Below are positions 48,600-60,770 of a DNA stretch of 64,000 nucleotides, piece after piece. The notes beneath the pieces are model-generated. The model saw nothing but the letters and a program-made list of their open reading frames with translations. It was not told where the DNA came from and ran no database searches. Position numbers and translations under genes: made by a program. Position 1 is the first letter of the stretch. Each line of letters starts with the position of its first letter. This stretch comes from Carex sylvatica (Eukaryota; Streptophyta; Magnoliopsida; Poales; Cyperaceae), in the NCBI GenBank assembly GCA_964058845.1, contig CAXKVR010000345.1, positions 1 to 64,000 of the forward strand, given 5' to 3'.

Positions 48600-49885
48600 A
48601 ACATTTTTATTTATATCTATTTTTTAATATATTTTACCACAAATAACTAAAGTTTTGAACTTTTTATAAAAATACCCAAATCGCAAGAATTTCATTCGGT
48701 TTGAGATTTTTTTTTTTTGCACTATAAAAACCCTATTGGCAATATCTCTTTGAATTTTGAAATTTTTTTTATCGTATTAAGGACATATATTGAACAATCA
48801 TAGATATTTTTAATGATCTTTGAATAATAAATGAAACCGTAATCCATTAAAAAATAAGCAAACACACACAATAAATACTAAATAGTAAATGCATTTTAAA
48901 ATAATTATATTTGTAATTCTTGAATAATCTCTTAGGCTTTTGAAAAAGATTAATACCGGCTATGGTCAATCTGTATGGGTGCGTCATCGATGTTTTGAAG
49001 TCATCGATGTTTTGGCAATAATAAAGTTATGGCCGTTTAGAGAGCATGAGTGCATCATCGATGTTTTGACAATGAAACATCGATGTACTTCTGCCGTCGT
49101 TAAGCTGGGCATAAAGCATCAGTGTGTTATCGGTGTTTTTGCACGGAAGCATTGTTATTTAAAAAAAAAAAAATTTAAACAGTTTGGCTAGAAAATTCAA
49201 ATTTGCGCGTATGACCAAAATTTAGAAAGGAGGGACGAGATGGATCCGAATTTTGCTAAGGGAAATCCGAATGAATTAGAATTGCAAAAAAACATCGTTT
49301 AGTGCCTCAAAATTCAATTTAAGTTGTCTATCAACGGTAGACATACAATGACCGGTATTAGTTTTTTCAAAAGCCTAAGAGATTATTCAAGAATTGCCCA
49401 TATAATTATTTTAAAATGAATTTACTATTTATTGTGTGTGTTTGCTTATTTTTTTTAATGTATTAAGGTTTTATTTATTATTCAAAGATCATTAAAATTA
49501 TCTATAATTGTTAAATATATGTCATTAACACGATAATTATTATTATTATTTTCAAAATTCAAAGAGATATAGTGCAACTGGGTTTTTATAGTGCAAAAAA
49601 AAAAACTTCAAACCGCAAGAATTTTTTGCGGTTTAGAATAAAAATTATCTATGATTGTTTAATATATGTCCTTAACACGTTTTTTTTTTTTCAAAATTCA
49701 AAGAGATGTAGTGCAACGGGATTTTTATATTGCAAAAAAAATAAAAATCTCAAAACGCAATAATTTCTTGCAGTTTGGAATAAAAATTTCAAACCGCAAG
49801 GGATATTTTTATAAAAAGTTCAAAATCTTGGTTATTTGTCGTAAAATATATTAAAAAATAGATATAAATAAAAATATCGGCGCAT
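48600..49885. mobile_element. Foldback element C, copy 2 (opposite orientation)
   Basis: Same ends and centre as copy 1, reversed: TACCGGCTATGGTCAATCTG to GCATAAAGCATCAGTGTGTT. An extra duplicated tail lies at 49560-49800 (CAAAATTCAAAGAGAT twice). Confidence 0.65.
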
Positions 49886-49904
49886 TTTTACTAATATAAA
49901 GCAT

Positions 49905-50056
49905 TGACCAACGGGTTCTTTTATTGCTTGTTTGGTGTTTTCACCGGCACCGACTGCTGACATCTCTTCAGTAGTATTAGTTGTTTGCTCACTATTTTTT
50001 AGAACCATATTAAGAATGCTTAGAGCTTGAGATATTTGAATTTGTAGATCATTCAA
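49905..50056 (-). pseudogene. Inverted partial copy of the 46559-46864 ORF
   Basis: The minus-strand frame NDLQIQISQALSILNMVLKN and following SEQTTNTTEE match the plus-strand frame in the left arm of the large inverted structure. Truncated; not a functional gene. Confidence 0.35.
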
Positions 50057-50680
50057 ATTTTAATACATCAGATTAAAATGATATGTCATGCTTGACAAGT
50101 CTGAAATTGGCACTTGGATATTGACGATGTAAGGATATGGGAAGGAATTGAAAATGGATCGATTGGGAAACAAATCTGCTCCGATTCGAATTGAATGAAC
50201 AGGATTTCTGTTTTTTCAAATTCAACTGTTGATTTATTCTGAGATGCATGCAGAGAAAAACTAGCTGTTTGAAGATGCGTGCACATAAAAAGTTGAATGG
50301 TTAGATTTAAAAAAGTAGAAATTTCAGGGTACTTTTCATCCAATTTGGATCGCAGCAGATTTCATTCGGATCGATTGAAATCAATTAAATTATAATTGAA
50401 CAGGGAAGGAATTGGCAACAAGTTTGGGATTTGAAACTTCTAAAACTCCGAAAAGAATGTGTACATAACATTTAATTTTGTAAGTGAGCATTTATAATAG
50501 AATTTTAATTTATTTCTTATTCTTTCAGATTTGTGTTTTTGATAACTCAAAAATAAGATGGAGTGGATATTTTTAATGATTTCCTCTTTGTATTCTATTT
50601 TAATTGTTTTTTTTTATGCAAAGAAAACATATAGATTGCTGAGAATAGAATATGACCAACAAAGTTAGATTAAATGCAGA

Positions 50681-51108
50681 CTTCATGAATATTGTAATTA
50701 TAAAATAAGATATCTACATATAGGATGCTAAAATGAGAGACTATTTCTGATTGGATTTTTGTATTATTTTTTTATTACACTTACATAATTACTTTTTCCC
50801 ATTTCTATTAATTTTAGAGTGCTTAAATTAATATCTGATAAAAAAAAAAGTGTTCATCGCTTGATCTTATATATGATTCATTTTTTTTATATATATATAC
50901 TTCATGAATATTGTAATTTAAAATAATAAGATAGTGTATGGGGTGCTTAAAAGAGAGACTATTTCTGAAGTTTTGCATTCTCTTTTTATACTTGCATAAT
51001 TACTTTCTCCAATTTCTACTAATTTTGTAGTGTCTAAATTAATATCTGATAAACAAATCATTCATTGATGTATTTTATATATGATTCATATTTTTCATGA
51101 ATAAAGAC
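50681..51108. repeat. Tandem duplication, about 210-220-bp unit
   Basis: CTTCATGAATATTGTAATT starts the unit at 50681 and again at 50900; a third unit start (CTTCATATTC) is at 51108. Shared landmarks are GAGAGACTATTTCTGA and TAATATCTGATAAA. Non-coding. Confidence 0.75.
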
Positions 51109-51403
51109 TTCATATTCTTTCTCAAGTAGTTTTTTCTTTATCATTACCTCTAAATTTAATTAACTTCTTACTCTGAATCAGTTCTTTGTTAATTATCTAC
51201 TGCGGCGAGCGCATTGCACATCGTCATGATAACATCAAGTAATGGAATCATGCAATCTCTGAAGAGGCAACAGGAAGGAAGGTTTGCAAAATTAACATGA
51301 CAAAATATTTGACTGAATTGAAGCACTTGTTACGTGTCAGTGACTGATTTGACATAATACTGTAATGTGGGACCCACCATGTGCTACCATATACCACAGT
51401 TTA

Positions 51404-51640
51404 CAGGAGTTCAGGTCCAGTGAAGTAACTCAATCTTTGGGTTTTAAATCATGACCGTCCGATTCAAATTCGTAATAATTCATCCAAAGTGAGCGCACAC
51501 ATCTCGAGAGATGAATTCGAATCGTGAAGCAATCTCAAGCGACGGATTCAAATCGGACGGTTTCGATCCAAAACCCAAAAATTGGGTTACTTTAGGGGAT
51601 CCGGGCCCAGTCTACATAGTGGATGCGGATACAAGGCCTT
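51404..51640. mobile_element. Foldback MITE, family E
   Basis: The left CAATCTTTGGGTTTTAAATC...GACCGTCCGATT is mirrored by AATCGGACGGT...CCCAAAAATTGGGTTACTT on the right, ending GGATCCGGGCCC. ATCTCGAGAGAT forms the centre. Related to 7255-7620. Confidence 0.65.
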
Positions 51641-51919
51641 TGGAAGATTGCTACCACGGGTAGATGCAAAAAATAGTTTGGGCTGGGCCTAATTAAAAAA
51701 TAACACTAATCTAGAATGTTACTTTATGTTTGGACAGGATACACAAATCGCTTTATCTATTTAGTGACTATTTCACTATCCCAACTAAATATTAAGTCAA
51801 TAGTTGAAAAATTAGCTCGTATTAGTTGCTATTATCACCAATTTCGTGCTTCATCCAATTGCACCCATAAATTAACAGTACATTTACAAGAATAATATCT
51901 TCTGATGTACATTCTAATT

Positions 51920-52256
51920 AGAGGTGGTAAAATCCAACCCTACCCGAAGGATCCGTCCAACTGATTCGAACCCAACTTAAGATCCGAATAATGATATAAA
52001 GTTGGACGACCCAAAATCCGACCCAATCAAACATGTGACCTGACAATTCTCCAAAATCAAAATGGACCCATCCCAGCTCTATCGAAATTTACTCCCACCT
52101 GTCCAAAATTCGGACATGATTTAGAACTAGACGACCCAACCCAACTCGACTGGCCCCATGACGCCATGACCCCATATTTCTCCAAAGTCAACTGATTCGA
52201 CTCGACCCGATTCGACCAGACTGGAACCCGACCCCACCCTCTAAATTGCCGCCTCT
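51920..52256. mobile_element. hAT-like element with 8-bp TSD
   Basis: Ends AGAGGTGG and, inverted, AGAGGCGG. Flanks TTCTAATT (51912-51919) and ATCTAATT (52257-52264) match at 7 of 8. The interior is rich in GACCCGACCC-type short repeats. Non-coding. Confidence 0.6.
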
Positions 52257-52773
52257 ATCTAATTTACATTTCAAACAAATGTTGAACAATACAATTATAA
52301 AAATTACATTTTGAACACAGGTAGATTAATAGTTCATCTGCCAACACGTTCAAAACAAATATCTATGTGCAATTTTCCTTAACCCCAAATATTGGTGATA
52401 ATAAGCATGCATGAGATGAGGGTCGAATTCTCAAATTAGCCCATCACTTGATTTGAAATACACATCCAGCACATGAGAAGCATGGCCTGTTACCCCCACT
52501 GCTAAGTGGCCCATCCAACTCTAATACATCTGGACCCGAAACCCGGAACCTCTGGATTGTAACTATAATACGCCCAAGGTTAGATCTATATATCTATCTC
52601 AGCTATCAAATCAGTTTATAGCATGGTTCATAACATATATTATTAACATCCTAAAGGTCATATAATAAAAAAAAACATTCTACAGGTCACCCAACCGCAC
52701 CAAATTTACAGCTATCGGCTTATTATTATCACAACACAGGATTATAACTAATTAACAGCATGTCTCACTACCT

Positions 52774-55700
52774 TTATATCACTGTTCCATTCTTTATGGT
52801 AGCATTCTTTGCTACCACGGTGATACCCGACCGGATGTAGAAGCCCTCTTGAGGCCGATCAGCTTCCTGCACACCCTATTTAAAATAAATTTTTGAGTAA
52901 TGCAGAGCAAGGTTTCCAAAAAAAAAAAAAAAAAAAATTAATTGTAGCTGTAAATTCTCATATTTAACTATGAATCAGTACCAATACCTCCTTGTTGCTA
53001 ATTATGACATCCCTTCCAATCCTAGCATTCATGTCAATAATGCAGTTCCTGATGCAAAATACAGCAAAAAATTATCACTAAGAACCCCAAAAATATCAAT
53101 TCATCAAAGGGAAGTCTTTTCTTTTCCCCTTTTCAAAAGGAACACCGGTACATAGTGCAGAAAATCCTAAAAAATAGTTCATAACAACTAGACCAGCTTC
53201 TACATGATCCTGCTTGTTTAGATTAAAATAAATAACTTAAAAAGATATTTCTCACTTTATTTTTGTGTTTCTTCCAACACCCACTGGAACCTTCCCTTCA
53301 GAGAGTAAAGCTGACATTTCTTCTTCGGTCTCATAGATGTCCGCTCCCATCATAAGAGTATCCTGAGTATTAACAAAACAAAAATTAAATCTTAAATTTT
53401 TACACAAAAAAACAAAATCATAGTTAAGACTTTTATTGGAGAAATGAGTGTTAAACTTTTACACAAAGGAAAAGTAATAATTCTAGTAAAACAGTTAAGA
53501 TACCAAGTACAAACTATTTCACAATCTAGTAAATTGTCCTATTAACAGAAATGAAATTACAGGTCGAAAGATCAGTATAACCAAAGTGAACATAGTAACA
53601 AAATGGAAACCAAATTTAATTGGCTTTGGTAGGATCCATACTGACCCTTTGGATGAATAGTTCTTCCCTACATTTTGAGATAAATCTGAATGCATCAGGT
53701 TAAGAGTAAATGTTATGCTATGCTTGAATTGAGTTGTGTACCTTGAGTTCACATCCTACATCAAGTCGTGACCGCACACCAACAATAGAGCGCTCGACAG
53801 TGCATTCATGCAGGAAGCAACCATGAGACAATATAGTGTCCTTAATCTGGAGATGTTCAAATATTTTTAGATTTAAATTACTAACATTAAAATAATAACT
53901 AGTATATGGGACAGTAGCAAGAGAGAAAAAGAATAAAAGACATTGTCAGAAATTAAAATGATCAAACAAAAGCACAGCACAACCTGGATCAAGTGATATA
54001 ATAAGGTACAGTGGACAAAGAAAGCATGTTTGAGTTGAGTATAAAGCATAGTGGGACTATTTTGTGCATATGCCTTTGGGAATGAAATCATTTATTGCAA
54101 AACTACCACAGTATTATACTTGCAGTAAATTCAAGAACAGGAGTGACGTTTAATTTTTATAATGATAATATATTAGTAAATAACAGTAAAATGAATAATA
54201 AAAAAATAACGTAAGAAAGTTATTAAGTGTACTCAGGCAATTTATCAACAAAAGATGAGTAGAATTTAAAGCATAAAAAATGCATGGTAATTAAAAAGGA
54301 GTATCACAGACCAATATACATCAAGCTAAAGAAATACTGTGAGGTTTAGACAATTCTACAGTGTCCACATGTACAGCAAAATAGTTTATTGTAATTGAGA
54401 GTATTCATATATTACTATATTAACCAAAAATAATACTATAATAATGTTTACCTGACAGTTGTCCATTTTCGTTGGAGGGAGGTACCTAGGAGATGTGAAG
54501 AAAGGATTTTTTGAGTCATGGAACTCAAACTTCGGATACTGCATAAAGAGGAAGAAAAGCAAATAAATGCACAAGTACACCTCACTCTTGCAAAATTTAA
54601 CTAGTTAGCTTCATAAGCTTGTCTCTGATCGAGATACCTCTGCAAAAAGGGCGATATTATATTCCAACTTCTACCCAAATAAAGAAAAGAGGGTTCAAAT
54701 GCCTCCATTTTTTGTGCCTCCATTTTTAAAAACTTTAATAATTCAAAATTTAAAACTAAAAAGTCAAAATAAAAAAATGATCTACATCATTTTATTTATG
54801 CACGTGTAAAAAATTATGACATTTCAATTTTATTTTGATTGTCATCAAGAGCTTATAAAAAGATGCACTAATGTGGATGATTTCTAGACGTTGATTTTTG
54901 AACTTATTGATTCACATAAAAACAAAATTGAAATGTGATAATTTATTATGAGCACATAGAGAAAATAACATAGATCACATCTACCGGTTTTATTTTAACT
55001 TTTAAGTTTTAAATTTTGAGTTATTAAAGTTTAAAAAAATGGAGGCATTTGAACCCTCCTCTAAAGAAAATGATTCTATGAAACTAAAGGAACCACTAAT
55101 GTGGTTTATGTAACCAACCTCGCTTGTGAGTGCCAAATTCGCCTCGAAAAAGGACTTGATTGTCCCTATGTCCTCCCAATAGTCATCAAAAATGTAAGAC
55201 TGTCAAATCAAACCATTTATTTAGTTTCTCAAATTAATGTATGGGCATTTATGTATGTTGTATAATGTAATTTAATTGGCAGCATACCTGGACTTGGTAC
55301 TCTGTCACAGCCGAAGGAAGGATTTCTGAACCGAAGTCGTTTGATGATGCATATTTTGACCTAGGATGATAAAGGGGGGAGGGGAGGAGGCAATAATAAG
55401 CACCGGATTATCTTAAACAGTGTCAAGAGAGGAAAGACATGACCTTTATACTTGCTTTGCTGTGATGAATTGAAGCACTAGACACAATATCAGTAAAATA
55501 TTGTAGTTTCAAGTTATCTGGGTATTTGTCATTTTAATATACAAGATGGAATATTTCATGCAAGAATGGGTATCATGCTTATGACAGTTGACTCTATTTA
55601 TTTGTTTTGAAGGTAAATTTTGCCTTAGATGGTACAATATAATATTAAAATATAGGCACAATGGTACATTATCTTTTAAGTTTTCATCGCAAGCACTTTG

Positions 55701-58700
55701 TTCTTTGGGTATCATGTCTATCATGCTCACTATCCTAAACAAACATTAAGCAAAAAATTAAACAAATAGCAAATTAATAGAAAAATTACCTCAGAAGGTT
55801 AAATAAAACTTGTCGGTTGAAGACATAAACTCCCATTGAGGCGATATAAGGCTGATCCCGAGCAAGCCTCACAGATCCATTCTCTACTCTCTGAAATTAG
55901 AAATGTATATTAGGTCGCAGAATGGTAACCCCATGGAAATTACCAATCAATTGAATTTAATAGAGAACATGAGAGGTAGGCTGTTGAAATCTCAGAAAGT
56001 TCTTGCTGAACTTTCCCTTTAATCAAACTAAAAAAAAAGTCTAAATGATACCATACTGGTACCAGTTTCCTTGGTAAAATCTGATTGACAGGTAATGTAG
56101 ATAAGTAGGAAGAAAATTACAAACCATGTCCTCCAAATCAGGGCCTCTTGGTTTTTCAGAGAATTGAGTAATGCGGCCTGACTTGCCAAGTTTCACCAAT
56201 CCAAAATCAGATGCGCGGCTTTTTTTTCAAAATACAAAACATAAGGAATTAAAAAAATATATCGTTCCGGAGTTGTTACTTCGTAAGTACTAAATGTAAG
56301 GTGTACTACAGTCAGAACTCAGAACTCGGAACTATTCCTAATAAACAAATAAAAAAGATTAAGGTTATCTGCATTCCCCAACATAAGTAAATTAAATAAA
56401 ACAAAGAAAAGCAAAACCAGACATTAAGAACATACCTCTCATCAACAGGGGCACATGCGACTGATATATCCGCACCAGTATCCATATGGTGCTGCAAGTC
56501 AGTACAAATTTCTTTCATTAATAAACTAGAGAGAATATTATATATCCTCCACAAATCATGATTATTCAGAAGCACCAAGCAAATAAAGTATTGAAATTTT
56601 ACAACTGAACATAGAAATCCTCCAAGTAATTGTTTTCAATAGAATGAAACTTGTCATCAGCTATTGAATTTATAATATTGAATAAAAAATAACATGATAC
56701 AGCTAATACCTGGATAAGTTTCATGTAATCCATTCGATATAATTGATCACCAGACAAAATTAAAAAATTCTGAACATCCTTCATCTTTTGGTCCTGAATA
56801 AATACGAAAAGAAGTTTAATTAGAAAGAACATGAACCTAAACATGCATGTATTAGAAAAATAAAAATATAATTATTTGCATTTTTTATTATTTTAAGATT
56901 ACTTCAAACATCCAGATGAATTGCCTCACGGCATCGGCTGTACCCCGAAACCAGGTCATTCCTTTCTCACCAGATGTTTGCGTAGCAGCAAGCACCTGAT
57001 TATATTATTCAAACTATTATCTTGAAGTATAATATTTTTTTTTTATAATGAAAAGAAAAGAAAATACAGCACCTCTACAAAACCATCACTTAAATTCACA
57101 CCCTTTCCAAGGTTATACGTCCTGGTAATGTGCCTATTTAGGGATGCAGAGTTGAACTGCGTCATGATAAATATCTTATTTACACCACTATTGAAGCAAT
57201 TGCTCATAGGTATATCAACAAGGCGATAACATCCACCAAGTGGCACCTACATCATAAAGAAAATAAACAAAAAATAAAAAAGCTACAGTGATCACGAATG
57301 GGTCTTAAAATGTATGAAAAAGGGTACCAATCAATACAGTTTTAGTATTAGACGAGTCATCCCTGATTTCAAAATTGACCGGCACAATTATCTGAATCCG
57401 GGATAACTATCTTACCAGAAAGACTAATGCATTAATACTTCCTACCAAACTTTTGGAGCACAAAAAAAAAACAATTTAAATCAATGCTAATACTAGTACA
57501 ATAGTAGGAGAATTAGTTTGTACGTACAGCTGGCGTAGCCCTTGTGCTGGTGAGAGGGAAGAGGTGAGCTCCAGTTCCGCCACCTAATATGATAGCCGCT
57601 ACACTTTTTGGATCGGCCTTCGTTTCAATTTTTGGTGGAGTGAAGTACTGCATTATTTTTTATACTATTAGTAATTGTTTGCCTAAAGTAAAGAAACACT
57701 AAAATTTGTTTTATACTTTTCTTTTCGATTAAGTACTCAAGATTTGTGTATTTAAATCATTCAAATCACTTTGATTTCTTTTCAGTGATGGAAATAGAGT
57801 AGAGGGTTAAAAATATAGAAAGCACTGCATGGAGCCACTAAAAAGTTAAGTCCTATTAAACATGGAAAAAAATTCAAATTTACATTATGAGCCTCAACCA
57901 TATCACATATTATGAACACCAAATAAACACATAAAACCTAAACATGACAAACAAAACAATAGAACAGTTAAAGCCACACACCATATGTGTGGCCTGCCAA
58001 GTATGGCCCACCAAAAGTAACGCGCACTCGAACCCATCCATTTATATGACGACAAAGAAGTTATAATTAAAGACGGTTAATTTCTTTAGAAAGAACCCAA
58101 GGCCCTGTTTGGTAGGGCATAAGAGTTATCGCTTATTCCAAAATATATCCCCGTACCAAACAGAAAATATAGAGAAATATTTTGTTATCATCACGCGGAC
58201 GGTACATGTATAACCACTTTCTAACAAAGGTATGAAAATGTGTCGAACCAAAGGATAGAGACTTGTAGCTGACAGCCTGGCCTTATTCTTTCGTGTTAAT
58301 ACGTTACTGCCAAGGCCCTGTTTGGTACGGGCATAAGAGTTATCCCCGTACCAAACAAGAAATAAAGAGAAAAATATTTTGTTATCATCAAGCGGACGAT
58401 ACATGTATAACCACTTTCTAACAAAGGTATTAAAATGTCGAACCAAAGGATAGAGACGTTGTAGCTGGCAGCCTGGCCTTATTCTTCCGTGTTAATAAGT
58501 TACTAAAATGTGCATATTTTGACAATACTGAAGAATTAAAGATCGTAATTTCGGATTTTCATACCAATCACCAATTCAGAAGGTGACAACACAAATGGTT
58601 ACTTGATTAGGAGTAACAAGTCTAATCTGGCCCCACGACACTGGACCCGGTAAGTTGTTTCAACTATCCCTGACCCAACACAACCTGGACATATTAATTA

Positions 58701-59810
58701 ATTAATTAATATTTTATATTTTACATAGTTAAAATATATATTCCAATTGAATTACAATAAATAATGATAGATGAAAATAGACTTCTTAGTAAACTATACT
58801 AGATGTTTCCCCTATGAAACTTCCAACTATGTGATTGAGACATTTGAGTATTGAGTAATTCAAGTCAAGCTAACATTAAATAATGCTCTCTCCTTTTCAA
58901 GAAAAAACTGAGACCCACACCAGGGTCTTTTCAGAAGTTGTTAAAAAGACGAGCAAAAAAATAACTTTGCAAGGTGCATACGTGCCCAGTACAATTAAGT
59001 TAAATGGGGACATTGGGGAGAGAAGGAAAAGAAATAGGCTGTGGAGTGAACAGTTCCAATCAAAATATTTCTTAAAGATGCAGCAACCCACTACACAAAT
59101 TGCTACACCATGGACAATGCTTATGACTGGGATCATAATAATAAGTTTCTCAAATGATATTCGTATTATTTTTGTTCATCACTTTTCCCAATGAATTTAC
59201 AAATCACATAATCACATCTGTATTATTTCCAAATTATTTGCGAGTTTCAACGAATATTATTACCCAAATTTTCACAAATTTTATGATTATTTTTTCGTTT
59301 GCTTTCTAAAATTTCCAATATTTTAGAATAATTTTTTGCATTTCTTATTGCAAAATTATACTCATACATAATGAATCCCAATTTTTAGACCTGACAAAAT
59401 TATTCCAGAATTTCAAATTTGTACTACAACTGGTATTAAAAGCATAGAACTATCTATCTATCTATAGTATGTACCACCTTTTGTATTATGCCATCATAAA
59501 ATAATTAATTGATTAAACTAAGTTCACATCAAGTTCAAGTAAAGGTAAAATGTAAAATTAAATTTACCATAGTCTGGGGCCTCTGGGTCTCTAAACTGGA
59601 AGTGACGACAAAAGAGGCTGCTCCAGGCCTCTGTCTTTTCACATCCCACCTCAGACTCGTCTTCTTCAAACTCATGTCCAATTTGGTAATTTCCCCAGCT
59701 CCAATTCGAGAAACAGCTCCATTTTTGCTCACTCCAGTCGCTACTCCATTTTTGCTCGCTACGGTTGCACATGCATTGGCTCTCAGAGTAAGCGCACCAC
59801 TGAATTCCAT
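52774..59810 (-). CDS. ADP-glucose pyrophosphorylase large subunit, plastidial, complete, 15 exons
   Basis: AGPase makes ADP-glucose from glucose-1-phosphate and ATP, the committed step of starch synthesis in plastids; large subunits mainly tune regulation. Exons (minus strand): 59568-59810, 57528-57647, 57073-57246, 56903-56995, 56710-56793, 56436-56491, 56125-56218, 55790-55890, 55288-55360, 55119-55199, 54452-54538, 53742-53846, 53256-53362, 52988-53048, 52774-52875; 1581 bp, 526 residues, normal for the family. Exon 1 gives a Ser/Ala/Lys-rich transit peptide. Motifs: [98 protein letters not shown], then the beta-helix domain ending [16 protein letters not shown]. The nucleotide loop has AH where small subunits have TR, which places it among large subunits, resembling the APL1 type. 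Intron 1 is about 1.9 kb; intron 10 holds a MITE. Confidence 0.95.
54689..55061. mobile_element. MITE, family B, intron 10 of AGPase gene, perfect 9-bp TSD
   Basis: TAAAGAAAA flanks both sides (54680-54688 and 55062-55070). The left end is GAGGGTTCAAATGCC (three bases shorter than usual); the right, inverted, is GAGGAGGGTTCAAATGCC. The core matches 4645 and 42752. Oriented either way it is non-coding. Confidence 0.88.
58101..58503. repeat. Tandem duplication with GGCCCTGTTTGGT ends, AGPase intron 1
   Basis: Two copies, about 58101-58307 and 58314-58503, share GGCCCTGTTTGGTA, GTACATGTATAACCAC and GCCTGGCCTTATTCTT. GGCCCTGTTTGGT with inverted CCCCGTACCAAAC is a common plant hAT-type MITE end, so this is probably a duplicated hAT MITE with flank. 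Confidence 0.7.
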
Positions 59811-60560
59811 CTGAACTGAGAAGACGAAGATCTATGCAAACAAAAAGAAAAGGAAAGGAAAAAAAAGAGGATTGCTTAGTTAGATATCGTAAAAACAAGA
59901 TCACAAAATTAGCAACTTGATCAACATTGAGAATTTATAGAGAGCAGCTCAACCAGTGTTTTTTGAGAAATTTAGTCACGATCTTTACAAAACTACAGAA
60001 AATCCCTTCGAATTTGAGGCACAGTCTCTTTTTAGTCAGCCAAGCAAATTTGCACTATTAGCACCCAAATATATATATATATATGAGAGAGAGAGGTTCG
60101 GATCTCAAAAAAAAAAAAAAAAATTACGAGACGATGTTGTGTTAAATTAAAGGAACATTCCGACCTTTAAAAAGAGTAAAAGACTTGTTTATTCCTCGGA
60201 GAAACAAAGAAAAGCTAAGATCAAAGAGCAAATGCGAGATTCTTATATGAACAAAATCCCAAAAGATGTTCCATGAGATCAGAGTGCATACTATGTACTG
60301 AAGAGAAGGTTGATGAGGTGATGAAACAGAGATCGCTAAACAGACCCGATCGGAAATACTTGAGAAAATTGTAGATCTCGAGAGATGCGCTTGTGAGGTT
60401 GTAAGATTGATAGAGAGTTGTTAAATGTTGATCACTTCTTTCAAGGGTTTTGATGGGTTTTTAGAGGGGTTCACTTGGAGGTCTGGAGAAGAGAGCGTAG
60501 AGAGAGAGTGAGAGAGTGGTCAGATGAGTGAATGTCGCGCGGTTTATTAATAGATGGGAA
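59811..60560 (-). promoter_or_regulatory. 5' region of the AGPase gene, possible 5'-UTR intron
   Basis: On the minus strand an acceptor-like TTTGCATAG precedes ATCTTCGTCTTCTCAG and the ATG at 59810, so a 5'-UTR intron is plausible. Farther up (60480-60520) are GAGAGAG-type runs often found in plant leaders. A TA microsatellite lies at about 60070. No TATA box assigned. Confidence 0.35.
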
Positions 60561-60770
60561 TAGATGTTCCCTCCATTACTTTTAAATGGAGATCTTGGTT
60601 TATTAAAAGACAGGGACAGGTGTTCCCTCCATTCCTTTTGAAATGGAGGCTATTCCACTTCCTAAATAAACTGTCGATGGTTATTTAAAAAACCATGTTC
60701 AGTGGATGGACGGACCAAATATCATGAAGCGATTAATTGGATTGTAGATATTTTTGTGGAAGACAATAGT

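Larger units (their letters stand above)
46250..50560. repeat. Large inverted structure, about 4.3 kb
   Basis: The outer arms 46250-46765 and 49887-50560 are inverted homologues (shared AAATTTCAAATCCCA, CAATTCCTTCCCATATCCTTAC, ATATCATTTTAATCT). Between them lie two foldback elements in opposite orientation, about 47580-48590 and 48600-49885, meeting near 48592. Arm identity is incomplete, and 46870-47570 has no counterpart on the right. Confidence 0.75.
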
